Positions 1 through 6,783 of a stretch of DNA of 13,691 nt are shown piece by piece. Source of the stretch: Pseudomonadota bacterium. GTDB lineage: Bacteria; Bdellovibrionota_B; Oligoflexia; Oligoflexales; JAPPIL01. Location of the stretch: positions 1-13,691 of the forward strand of contig JAPPIL010000181.1 in NCBI GenBank assembly GCA_028877195.1, read 5' to 3'. The stretch's first letter is position 1. Each line of letters opens with the position of its first letter. Below the pieces are notes generated by a model. That model was given only the letters and a program-made list of their open reading frames with translations, was not told where the DNA came from and searched no databases. The position numbers and the translations under genes were made by a program.

Positions 1-360
1 AACGCACCAAGCAGTGTAGTCTGCCTCTACTTCATCTGCGACATTGCTTTGTCCCGTATGAGCATCACTCATGATGTAGTCATAGAGTTTTTTGCCGTTC
101 TTGTAGCCTGCCGCGGTCAGTAGTGCAACATTGTGCGCTTGATCAGATGTGAAGGCATCGGTTAACGAGCCTTTGGCATGATCATGGCAACCAGCGCAAA
201 TATCATCTATTGACGCTTGAATTTTTGTGAAGCCTGCGGCGCTACAAGTCGGTGATGGTGAAGTCGTGTCGGTCTCCACATCGTCAACTGGTTGAGCTTC
301 ACACTGGATTAGAGACATTCCCGTTAGGATTAAAAAAATTAACATGCGCCCGCAATACAT
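1..360 (-). CDS. Exported c-type cytochrome-like protein, 3' end outside window
   Basis: The first 120 codons of a minus-strand gene that runs off the left edge. The N-terminus is a hydrophobic export signal (about residues 6-19) after Met-Tyr-Cys-Gly-Arg. Next come Cys20, an acidic and Thr/Ser/Pro-rich linker, and a haem-attachment motif CAGCH at residues 55-59, followed by HDHAKGS. One CXXCH motif after a signal peptide indicates a periplasmic or membrane-tethered c-type cytochrome; its electron partner cannot be told. Cys20 sits in Leu-Ile-Gln-Cys, a poor lipobox, so lipoprotein processing is uncertain. The ATG at 360 is preferred because AGGGGGG lies about 5 bases upstream; an in-frame ATG at 345 is the alternative. 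The ccm genes in this window would supply haem attachment. The family below the haem motif is not recognised. Confidence 0.72.
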   Translation of the reverse strand, partial: MYCGRMLIFLILTGMSLIQCEAQPVDDVETDTTSPSPTCSAAGFTKIQASIDDICAGCHDHAKGSLTDAFTSDQAHNVALLTAAGYKNGKKLYDYIMSDAHTGQSNVADEVEADYTAWCV

Positions 361-463
361 TGCTACCCCCCTATGTTTGCTGTGTTCAATCTGCTGTATT
401 TGATCTTGCTTATCTTGATGTTTTGCTCACCTTGCTCCAGTGTAATTGTTTATCAGGTAATCT

Positions 464-492
464 TAAATGTTTATTTTGGCATAGTCGCAAAT
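464..492 (-). pseudogene. Remnant copy of a CpaF-like gene 3' end
   Basis: These 29 bases match the last 29 bases of the neighbouring secretion ATPase gene (540-568) at 25 positions. Read on the minus strand, the relic encodes DICDYAKINI and a stop, against QICDLAEINI and a stop in the intact gene. An in-frame stop lies five codons upstream of the matched part, so only about 14 residues remain. This suggests that a second, nearly deleted CpaF-type gene or a partial duplication once lay here. A conserved 3'-end DNA element shared by both sites is the alternative. Confidence 0.45.
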
Positions 493-538
493 ATCCAGCT
501 GCCCAGCTTAAATTTAAAAGAAGGGTCGATGATAAAAA

Positions 539-1390
539 CTAAATGTTTATTTCAGCAAGGTCGCAAATCTGCGGTGGATCGCCGCGCTGAAGGATAAGGG
601 CATGCACCGAATCGCCGAGCATTTCTGGTTGAAATGAACTCGTGTATAAGGACAGCAGAAACCTTATCCTTGCCTGCACTTGGCGGCTCGATTCGGCATG
701 TAGGGTTGTTAACAAGCCGAGATGACCAATGGTCATAGCTTTGACAAAGGCGATAATTTCTTGCCCACGGATTTCTCCGATAACGAAACGATCGGGGCGC
801 AGACGCAATATTTCTTCAATCAACACTTCCATACTTGTATCACCCTGTGTTTGGCAACGCATCCACAGCGATGACATAAGCGGCAACTCAACGATAGATT
901 CAAGAATTGCCAGCCGCTCCTGTTGACACACTGCACGCAGTAGCGAAGCGAGAAAGGTTGTCTTGCCACTAGACGTTGAGCCGCAGACCAGCAAAGGTTT
1001 GTAGCCACGCACATGTGTCAGACAGTCGTCGCAAAGATTGTGCGGGTCGTTAAAATCAGCTAAGGTCAAGGCAGTAAACTCGTGTCGTCGCAGCGACACT
1101 ACTGCGCCATCGATTGCCACAGGTGGAATCAGGCAGTGCCAACGGACGTTATGTTCGTGTAGATAGCCACCACTGTATGGTTTGAGCGGGTCAAGGCGAA
1201 CTCCTTGCGAGAAGGAAAAATCCTGTAGCCAATGCACCATCTCCTGTTCGTTGGCGAAGATGGAGGGCAGGACTTTGCGTTTACCAGCAGTGTAGACGAC
1301 AACTGAACGGGTGCTGTTAATTAAAACTTCGTCAGTCGTGCGATCGGAGAAAAAGCGGTCGATGATGTCAGTAATATCAGCGCTGCTAAT
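539..1390 (-). CDS. CpaF/TadA/VirB11-family secretion ATPase, non-AUG start
   Basis: A hexameric cytoplasmic ATPase of the type II/IV secretion superfamily, the kind that powers Tad pili or DNA and protein export. Counting from the proposed start, Walker A is GSTSSGKTT (137-145), an Asp-box-like ILESIVEL follows (162-169), Walker B is RFVIGEIRG (201-209) and the His box is GLLTTLHAES (225-234). The first ATG is at 1240, inside the N-terminal domain. Fifty more open codons upstream encode recognisable CpaF N-terminal sequence (ADITDII, TDEVLINS, VYTAGKRK). No ATG, GTG or TTG exists in those codons. The likely start is ATT at 1390, which shares one base with the TAG stop of the pentapeptide gene and has AGGG seven bases upstream. 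At 283 residues it is shorter than classical CpaF. No other Tad or T4SS gene is in the window, so the substrate is unknown. Confidence 0.85.
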   Translation of the reverse strand: MSSADITDIIDRFFSDRTTDEVLINSTRSVVVYTAGKRKVLPSIFANEQEMVHWLQDFSFSQGVRLDPLKPYSGGYLHEHNVRWHCLIPPVAIDGAVVSLRRHEFTALTLADFNDPHNLCDDCLTHVRGYKPLLVCGSTSSGKTTFLASLLRAVCQQERLAILESIVELPLMSSLWMRCQTQGDTSMEVLIEEILRLRPDRFVIGEIRGQEIIAFVKAMTIGHLGLLTTLHAESSRQVQARIRFLLSLYTSSFQPEMLGDSVHALILQRGDPPQICDLAEINI

Positions 1391-1802
1391 TGCGGAACCC
1401 TACTTTACCGCCACGCTTAACCGACGAGAGAATATCTTCGCGTGGCACGAGGTCAGTAGGGAGTTCCGCTCGCCGTAGGTTAGCACGGTAGAAGGTTGCC
1501 CCACGCAATTTCGCATAATCAAGGTCAGCTTCCTCAAGGTTGGCTCTGGTGAAGTCAGCGCCTTCAAGGTTCGCATTCCACAGCGATGCCCCTGACAAGT
1601 CGGCTTTGAAAAAATTAGCATCCTTGAGATTTGCGTAGGAAAAGTTCGCAAACTGAAGATTACAACCAGAGAAGTCTACCCGCGTAAGATTAGCGCGCCG
1701 CATATCCGTGTTGGATAGATCACTAGTTGAACCCAGTTTCTCAAGCACTTCCTTGCGGTTCAAAGATGCTACTGTTGAATTATTAAGACTCCCCCGTCCC
1801 AT
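1386..1802 (-). CDS. Pentapeptide-repeat protein
   Basis: A 138-residue protein without an export signal. After about 30 polar residues, roughly residues 30-115 form consecutive A(D/N)LXX-type pentapeptides, such as DLSNT, RANLT, ANLKD, ADLSG, ANLEG and ADFTR. These would fold as a right-handed quadrilateral beta-helix. Such proteins act as binding scaffolds or DNA mimics; no specific partner can be named. A basic tail follows (SVKRGGKVGFRN). The ATG at 1802 is chosen because AGAGG lies seven bases upstream; the frame also extends to a TTG at 1874, which has no comparable site. Its stop overlaps the start of the secretion ATPase, so the two are probably translationally coupled. This hints at a shared role, perhaps localisation or regulation of the ATPase, which is inference. 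Confidence 0.85.
   Translation of the reverse strand: MGRGSLNNSTVASLNRKEVLEKLGSTSDLSNTDMRRANLTRVDFSGCNLQFANFSYANLKDANFFKADLSGASLWNANLEGADFTRANLEEADLDYAKLRGATFYRANLRRAELPTDLVPREDILSSVKRGGKVGFRN
1398..1401 (-). promoter_or_regulatory. Candidate ribosome binding site for the ATT start of the secretion ATPase
   Basis: AGGG on the minus strand lies seven bases before ATT at 1390 and within the last codons of the pentapeptide gene. The spacing suits initiation at ATT or re-initiation after the TAG at 1388-1386. This supports, but does not prove, a non-AUG start. Confidence 0.35.
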
Positions 1803-1809
1803 ACTCTTA

Positions 1810-1814
1810 CCTCT
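1810..1814 (-). promoter_or_regulatory. Ribosome binding site deciding the pentapeptide gene start
   Basis: AGAGG on the minus strand is seven bases before ATG at 1802. It favours this start over the in-frame TTG at 1874, which would add 24 residues with no repeat character. Confidence 0.6.
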
Positions 1815-1934
1815 GAAAAGAGCATCGTATAGAGGTAGCACAAAGGCCTGCTGTCCGCAATCTCTTTGTCTCAAACAAGAGCTTGTATTAGAAGGAGGTT
1901 AGCGGTTAAATAGTAGCAAGGTTAACGGGTTATC

Positions 1935-2921
1935 ATGATCGACCAGCTCATAGCATCAGACAACACAACCAGTCGTATTGAAGATACGTTGAGCCTTCCA
2001 ATCGCTAAAATCACTCCGATGGGTGGTGATGGATCGGAACGAAGTTTCCAACGCATTCATACGCGGGAGAAGACCTTCGTCTACATGCTGCTGCCTGCCA
2101 ACGAAGCCAAGCAAGTGCATGATGGCACATACGATTGGCTAGCGGTCGCGGCAACTCTAACGGCTGCTGGCATCAACTGCCCTAATGTCGTTGCTACGGT
2201 TGAAGATGGACTGATCATTGAAGATGGTGGCGATTACACCCTTAACCGCAAGCTCAACAACAAGAATCGCAATGAGCTTTTTGCCCACTGCTTTGCGGTC
2301 GCAAAACAAATGCTGACTATACCTCAATACCCACAACAAGTTTGGTGTCAGCGACGCTATGATTCACAAACATATTTGCGTGAGTTTAAATTTTTCCAAA
2401 AGATGTATCTTGAACGTTTCCTTAAGCTCACACCAACTATGCATGATCGTCTTACCCATGACTTCCATGCGATTAGCAACTACCTTGCGCAATTTTCAAA
2501 ACACTTTGTCCATCGCGACTACCATTCCCGCAATATCATGGTTTGCGACGATGATATTATGTTGCTTGATTTTCAAGATGCTATCATCGGTTCACACTTC
2601 TATGACCCTCTATCGCTATGCTTTGACAGCTACACGCATCTTGCCCCAGAAGTTCGTATGGGTTTGTTCATGAGCTACTGCGCCTCATTACAGCAGGAAT
2701 ACCCTAACCTTGATATGCATCACTGGAAGCCCCTACTCATTCAACGTCAACTGAAGGCGATCGGCTCATTTGCACGCTTGACTATCGACGCAAAGAAGGG
2801 CAACTACCTGCGCTATGTGCAGCCAGCAATTGCCTGCTTGCCGCGTCAACAGCTGATCGACGAGCGTTGGAGCTATGTGTCCGACACATTGCTGACCCAA
2901 ATCGCAAATAGCGTCAAGTAA
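1935..2921 (+). CDS. amgK: AmgK-like sugar 1-kinase (aminoglycoside phosphotransferase fold)
   Basis: A 328-residue cytoplasmic kinase of the APH/choline-kinase fold. Catalytic loop HRDYHSRN is at 193-200 (Asp195 as base, Asn200 for Mg2+), the DFG-equivalent DFQDA at 212-216, and an N-terminal nucleotide loop GGDGSERSFQR near 30-40. This pattern, especially HRDYHSRN with LDFQDA, is characteristic of AmgK, which phosphorylates recovered N-acetylmuramic acid at the anomeric carbon in the peptidoglycan recycling bypass. The usual partner gene murU does not follow; the next gene is convergent. It is the only plus-strand gene in the window and diverges from the pentapeptide gene. The upstream AAGGAGG at 1892-1898 is too far away (about 36 bases) to be its binding site. 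The assignment rests on motifs, so a related sugar kinase remains possible. Confidence 0.8.
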   Translation: MIDQLIASDNTTSRIEDTLSLPIAKITPMGGDGSERSFQRIHTREKTFVYMLLPANEAKQVHDGTYDWLAVAATLTAAGINCPNVVATVEDGLIIEDGGDYTLNRKLNNKNRNELFAHCFAVAKQMLTIPQYPQQVWCQRRYDSQTYLREFKFFQKMYLERFLKLTPTMHDRLTHDFHAISNYLAQFSKHFVHRDYHSRNIMVCDDDIMLLDFQDAIIGSHFYDPLSLCFDSYTHLAPEVRMGLFMSYCASLQQEYPNLDMHHWKPLLIQRQLKAIGSFARLTIDAKKGNYLRYVQPAIACLPRQQLIDERWSYVSDTLLTQIANSVK

Positions 2922-2983
2922 GATTGATACCTTAACGGCATTTCTATCCATATAACTTCAAAAATTACAAAGCTTAAAAACAG

Positions 2984-4363
2984 CTATGCGACAGTGCGTT
3001 TCGTGCGGCAGAGGAACATAGCAAGCAACAGTAGCAGTGCGATGAGCGGGTATTTGAGGAGCATAACCATCGCTAACGGCAAGAGTAGCAACGCTTGCGC
3101 CAACACTTTCAACAGCGCATTACTACTGATGTGTGTCGCTAACGCAGGGGAATGCTCGTAGTATAGGGCAACGAGCTTGCGCCCGCTAGCGTAGGGCAAC
3201 AAGAAACGATCGCGAAACCAGCGCAACTGTTTAACGATAACTGCATCTGACCCATAGGCAGCGGTGGCGATAAAACAATGGAGGTCATGCCGTTTAGCTT
3301 CACCCAAATCGTTGAGTTCCAACAGTGTTTTGTTTTCAATCGCCGCAGCCTCCATGCACACACTGCGAGCGATGCCGTCAGGGTAATGCTGTAGCATAAT
3401 CTGATAGACGACACCAGGCTTGAGGTCAGGTATTGAATCGCTACGTCCCGATAGCAGGGTTGAATTCGACAAGGCAGGAATCTTGCCAACCTCATCATAA
3501 GCAAGATAAACATTAGGTGTTGGGCAAGAGATGCTACAGTCTGGCAACCATTGACATTCAGCATCAGCTGGCAAGTCGGTATCCCCACCAGCAGCGACAG
3601 GTCTGAATACTTTGGCAATCGAGACAAGCGACACGGGTTCGGTGCTTTTCGCCAGCACATAGGCAACGACCCCACGCACAGGCTGTTTGCCCTGCGAGTT
3701 TGTGAATTCAACGACATTCTCCCGCTGCATTTCAACCTGCAAACGATGATGTAAAGCCGTTACCCCCGTTAACTTCGGCGCAACACTAGGGACACCATCA
3801 ATGCGAATGAACTCATGCGTTATCGCTGCCAACAGCCCACCATAAGAATCTACCCCCCAGACACGATACGCAATTCTAACCTTAAGCTTACCGCTATCAT
3901 CATAGAGAGCATTTAAGTTATCCTCGTAAGCCCTAATCGCAATCTCATAATAAACCGTCGTATTGCCATTGATATTAGGCTCTTCCTCCACCTCGCGATC
4001 GACAGGCACAAAGTAGTAGTCTCGATGGTGGCTAACATTTGGCGTTGAGTCCTGTTCATTCGCATGTTCTCTCGCCTGCACTGGCGATTCATAATGCGGC
4101 AATGGTAATTCACGACTGTCGGCATCACTGTCAGGCAACGTTACCCATAACCTTGCCCAGATATTTTCCTCGCCATCCTTGAGGGCAACATCACTCGGTA
4201 GGATGTCATCAATCGTGAAGCGAACCGTCAGTTGCCTAGTATCCTGCTGACGAGGCAAGCTGACATCGCTAACGCTAATCTTAATATCGGCGTATACTTG
4301 AAGAGAGAAAAGCGCGGTGGCAAGGCTTGGCAACAGTCGGTTAAATGGTAATCTCCAATCCAT
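2984..4363 (-). CDS. Exported CFI-box-CTERM protein with C-terminal membrane segments
   Basis: A 459-residue secreted or membrane-anchored protein of unknown function. Residues 1-25 form a type I signal peptide, with cleavage likely after VYA. A polar, beta-rich ectodomain (about 26-360) contains a Cys-rich stretch near 270-280. The C-terminal module begins with CFIATAAYGS (363-372), continues through LRWFRDRFLLPYASGRKLVALYYE, and ends with one or two membrane segments (about 418-451) and a basic tail. This is the CFI-box-CTERM arrangement, thought to be a sorting or anchoring tail. The ATG lies 23 bases inside the upstream MBL-fold gene, so the two are likely co-transcribed and coupled. What the ectodomain binds cannot be told. 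The ends are clear; the function is not. Confidence 0.8.
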   Translation of the reverse strand: MDWRLPFNRLLPSLATALFSLQVYADIKISVSDVSLPRQQDTRQLTVRFTIDDILPSDVALKDGEENIWARLWVTLPDSDADSRELPLPHYESPVQAREHANEQDSTPNVSHHRDYYFVPVDREVEEEPNINGNTTVYYEIAIRAYEDNLNALYDDSGKLKVRIAYRVWGVDSYGGLLAAITHEFIRIDGVPSVAPKLTGVTALHHRLQVEMQRENVVEFTNSQGKQPVRGVVAYVLAKSTEPVSLVSIAKVFRPVAAGGDTDLPADAECQWLPDCSISCPTPNVYLAYDEVGKIPALSNSTLLSGRSDSIPDLKPGVVYQIMLQHYPDGIARSVCMEAAAIENKTLLELNDLGEAKRHDLHCFIATAAYGSDAVIVKQLRWFRDRFLLPYASGRKLVALYYEHSPALATHISSNALLKVLAQALLLLPLAMVMLLKYPLIALLLLLAMFLCRTKRTVA

Positions 4364-5276
4364 CGTAACCAGCTAATACTCGCAAAGAAGAGTTATGTCC
4401 ATTGCTAGCCGCAATTTTATCAGCATAGGTAACCGCATCCTCACATTTGCGATGAATATCGCTGTCAACAGCATCAGGTGAATGATGCACCAGCACTATG
4501 TTAGAGATATTCTCACGGAACGCAAGATCAATACCACGCGCAGGGCTGGAATGTCCCCAATCATAGTGTTTCTCTAATTCGTGCGGTTCATAGTGGCTGT
4601 CAAAGATGAGATAATCAAGGTTTTGATAGCAGACCAAGTCCTTCCCCAATTCTTCGGGGGTGCTGCGATCGAGTTTAGTGTCTAATGCCACTGCCACCGA
4701 CTTGCCATCGACATCAAAGCGATAGCCGTAGGCATGCCCAGGATGATCAAGTGTAAATGGAGTTATCGCCACGCCATCCACCTCTACTAGGGTGCGGGTG
4801 GCAAGCTGATGAAAGTTTATCTCTGCTTCAATATTTTGCCATAGCACGGGGAAGTTTATGCCATTGAAGAGCAGTTCCAGATGCTTGGCGGCGTAGCTAT
4901 GGACATGATAAATATCCACCACCGAACCATGCTCATACAAGGGTGAGAAAAAGGGCAAGCCGATGACATGATCCCAATGCAGGTGCGTTAAGAAAACCTT
5001 ATGATGCCTAGACCTCTCGCCAATTTGACGGCCGTAGTCCACCAACCCAGTGCCGAGATCAATGATAAAACTACCGCTATTGTGCTTGATTTCAATACAA
5101 GTGGTATTGCCACCATAGGTAAGTGGTCTTGCCAGCCCCTTGAGGGTCGCACGCAGTTTATCGGTATCGTTGGTTAGCTGCTCGTTTTGTGCAAGACCAA
5201 CCAACATTTCAACTAAAGAGTCATGTGATACTGAACGTGGGCTTGAGCCGCGTGTGCCCCAGAATTTTAACTTCAT
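4341..5276 (-). CDS. MBL-fold metallo-hydrolase
   Basis: A 311-residue cytoplasmic metallo-beta-lactamase-fold hydrolase resembling PhnP and RNase Z-like phosphodiesterases. It begins with the typical FWGTRGSSPR strand and loop, has GGNTTCIEI near 55, and carries the metal motif HLHWDH at 98-103. Asp226 (FDSHYE), the conserved GHSSP (241-245) and VHHSP (263-267) fit further metal and active-site positions. An insert of about 30 residues lies between GTRGSSPR and GGNT. The substrate cannot be predicted; a phosphodiester or cyclic nucleotide is the family norm. The gene ends inside the start of the CFI-box gene (23-base overlap) and begins 56 bases after the M23 peptidase stop, which suggests one transcript. 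The ribosome binding site is weak. Confidence 0.85.
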   Translation of the reverse strand: MKLKFWGTRGSSPRSVSHDSLVEMLVGLAQNEQLTNDTDKLRATLKGLARPLTYGGNTTCIEIKHNSGSFIIDLGTGLVDYGRQIGERSRHHKVFLTHLHWDHVIGLPFFSPLYEHGSVVDIYHVHSYAAKHLELLFNGINFPVLWQNIEAEINFHQLATRTLVEVDGVAITPFTLDHPGHAYGYRFDVDGKSVAVALDTKLDRSTPEELGKDLVCYQNLDYLIFDSHYEPHELEKHYDWGHSSPARGIDLAFRENISNIVLVHHSPDAVDSDIHRKCEDAVTYADKIAASNGHNSSLRVLAGYDGLEITI

Positions 5277-5332
5277 ACTGTTTAGTTTAGCATCTCGCAG
5301 CTATCACTCCCTAGATGGAAATCAGAGAGACA

Positions 5333-6286
5333 CTAAAAAAGCTGATGTTTGCCGAGACTCAAGATAAATTTCTTCGGATTGGTGGGACGACCGTTGACCC
5401 AAACCTCATAATGAAGATGAGCACCAGTTGATCGCCCTGTTGAGCCAACAGTGGCTATTTGGTCGCCGCGAGCAATTCTTTGCCCTACAACAACTAGGTT
5501 GTGAGCGTTATGTCCGTAACGCGTTACTACTCCATGCCCATGTGCAATCATAATGAAATTGCCGAAGCCTTCTTTTGTGCCTGAAAAAATTACCACTCCA
5601 TCTGCAGGGGCATAGATGGGTTTACCTACCGATGTCGCAATGTCAATGCCATAGTGTTTCTGGCGCTTGCCCGTGAACGGTGAGGTGCGATAACCAAACC
5701 CACTGCTTACCCAGCCATCAACTGGCGAAATCGCAGGGATAGACGATAACAGCGAGCGTTTCTTGCCTAATCGTGATAGGAGGCGCTGCATATCAAAAAT
5801 ATTTTGATGCGCACTATTCTCGATTTCAGTCAGTTTGCTGAAGAGATCGCTATGCACCATATCGCTAATCTTAACACCGTCAAAAATCGCACTGCTGTCA
5901 AGCGTAGCGCTCTTTTTGAACTCTTCATACTCGTCTTCGGTCAATGCCCCAATGCCAAGATGCTTTCTGGCTTTTTTGTTATTCAAGTGCATCAAATCAT
6001 TAAGCTGATCGGTGTAGCTCCCAACCACCCGTAAACTTTGCTTGACTTCACCAAGTCTCTCATTCAAAATCCGCACCTCGGCCTGCAGACTGTGGTGCTC
6101 GACTTTTAGTTTGCTAAACCCCCTGACCTCATCATGCATCTTGATATAGTCAAGTGCGAAAAAGACCGCAGCAAACAGCACCGCCAAACCCAACAGCGCC
6201 GCAAGCCTAAGCACCAACTGCGGCATCGCGAACGACCGCGTCATATCCGTTCCGTCTGGTATCAACACTAGCGTAATTTTCTTCAA
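5333..6286 (-). CDS. Membrane-anchored M23 metallopeptidase
   Basis: A 317-residue inner-membrane peptidase facing the periplasm. It has a short cytoplasmic N-terminus, one membrane segment (about 28-45), a coiled coil (about 55-105) and a C-terminal M23/LytM domain (about 195-310). Zinc ligands are visible in HYGID (His and Asp) and in the HLH of AHLHYEV, so the enzyme looks catalytically intact rather than an EnvC/NlpD-type activator. It would cleave peptidoglycan cross-links. The start is TTG at 6286 with TAGGA about ten bases upstream. A stop codon two codons upstream in the same frame excludes a longer protein. Directly before the binding site is a 12-bp tandem array that could affect expression. 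It probably leads a transcript with the MBL-fold and CFI-box genes. Confidence 0.88.
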   Translation of the reverse strand: MKKITLVLIPDGTDMTRSFAMPQLVLRLAALLGLAVLFAAVFFALDYIKMHDEVRGFSKLKVEHHSLQAEVRILNERLGEVKQSLRVVGSYTDQLNDLMHLNNKKARKHLGIGALTEDEYEEFKKSATLDSSAIFDGVKISDMVHSDLFSKLTEIENSAHQNIFDMQRLLSRLGKKRSLLSSIPAISPVDGWVSSGFGYRTSPFTGKRQKHYGIDIATSVGKPIYAPADGVVIFSGTKEGFGNFIMIAHGHGVVTRYGHNAHNLVVVGQRIARGDQIATVGSTGRSTGAHLHYEVWVNGRPTNPKKFILSLGKHQLF

Positions 6287-6298
6287 GGATTAGATTCC

Positions 6299-6412
6299 TA
6301 ATTAAAATTAAATTTCTAATTAAATTTCTAATTAAATTTCTAATTAAATTTCTAATTAAAGTTCTAATTAAAGTTCTAATTAAAGTTCTAATTAAAGTTC
6401 TAATTAAAGTTC
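6299..6412. repeat. 12-bp AT-rich tandem repeat array
   Basis: Eight uninterrupted 12-base units: three of TAATTAAATTTC (6317-6352), then five of TAATTAAAGTTC (6353-6412). They are preceded by a degenerate stretch at 6299-6316. The two variants are in separate blocks, as expected if each arose by recent local expansion. The array lies 12 bases upstream of the M23 peptidase start codon, and on the minus strand it merges into that gene's ribosome binding region. Copy number could vary by strand slippage. The unit is too short and the array lacks spacers, so it is not a CRISPR. Confidence 0.93.
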
Positions 6413-6430
6413 TAAATCATGTGGTTTAAT

Positions 6431-6559
6431 AAAAATTACTTGCCATATACGACCACACAGAGGGACTGTTTGTCGCAGGGGGAAGTATCCCCCGTGCACC
6501 CCCTCCTTAAAAAACTTGCTGATTTTATCGTTGCTCATAAGCATAAATCTACTTGTCTT
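6431..6559. repeat. Long tandem repeat, copy A (129 bp)
   Basis: First full copy of a unit repeated directly head to tail with copy B. The copies differ by five transitions and one deleted C in a C run. It contains the perfect stem GGGGGA (6478-6483), loop AGTA, TCCCCC (6488-6493). Minus-strand reading gives AAGGAGG just before the hairpin. Minus-strand frames look protein-like over short stretches, but the one-base length difference between copies breaks the frame, so a noncoding element is more likely. Confidence 0.9.
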
Positions 6560-6687
6560 AAAAATTACCTGCCACATACAACCACACAGAGGGACTGTTT
6601 GTCGCAGGGGGAAGTATCCCCCGTGCACCCCTCCTTAAAAAACTTGCTGATTTTATTGTTGCTCATAAACATAAATCTACTTGTCTT
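6560..6687. repeat. Long tandem repeat, copy B (128 bp)
   Basis: Second full copy, directly abutting copy A and one base shorter. The hairpin is fully conserved: GGGGGA at 6607-6612 and TCCCCC at 6617-6622. Its left end differs from copies A and C at three transitions, so A and C resemble each other more at that end. Confidence 0.9.
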
Positions 6688-6720
6688 AAAAATTACTTGC
6701 CATATACGACTACACAGAGG
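6688..6720. repeat. Long tandem repeat, truncated copy C (33 bp)
   Basis: The first 33 bases of the unit, with one mismatch to copy A. Similarity stops abruptly at 6720, before the hairpin. The rest of the gap up to the PP2C stop (6721-6783) holds a short stem TCGGCA/TGCCGA at 6745-6760 and nothing else recognised. Confidence 0.85.
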
Positions 6721-6783
6721 CTGCCTATCCTTCCTGTGTCTTCCTCGGCAAGCATGCCGAAAACATAAGTAAACTATGCTTTG

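Noticed and set aside
373..597. Plus-strand frame that looks like a short exported or lipoprotein-like peptide
   Set aside because: It overlaps the end of the intact secretion ATPase and the CpaF relic on the other strand, has no convincing binding site, and its hydrophobic run comes from T-rich intergenic DNA.
1892..1898. Strong AAGGAGG on the plus strand as the amgK binding site or a leader peptide site
   Set aside because: It is about 36 bases from the amgK ATG, and no start codon follows at a usable distance.
2922..2983. Terminator between the convergent amgK and CFI-box genes
   Set aside because: No stem longer than four pairs and no T run could be found.
6299..6720. CRISPR-like repeats
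   Set aside because: The 12-bp units have no spacers, and the long units abut directly without unique spacers; no cas gene is present.
6745..6760. Stem TCGGCA/TGCCGA 24 bases after the PP2C stop, as a terminator
   Set aside because: The stem is only six pairs and no T run follows on the minus strand.
6404..6772. Open frames on both strands across the 128/129-bp repeats
   Set aside because: Their sequence is repeat-derived, and the one-base difference between copies shifts the frame, so no protein is conserved.
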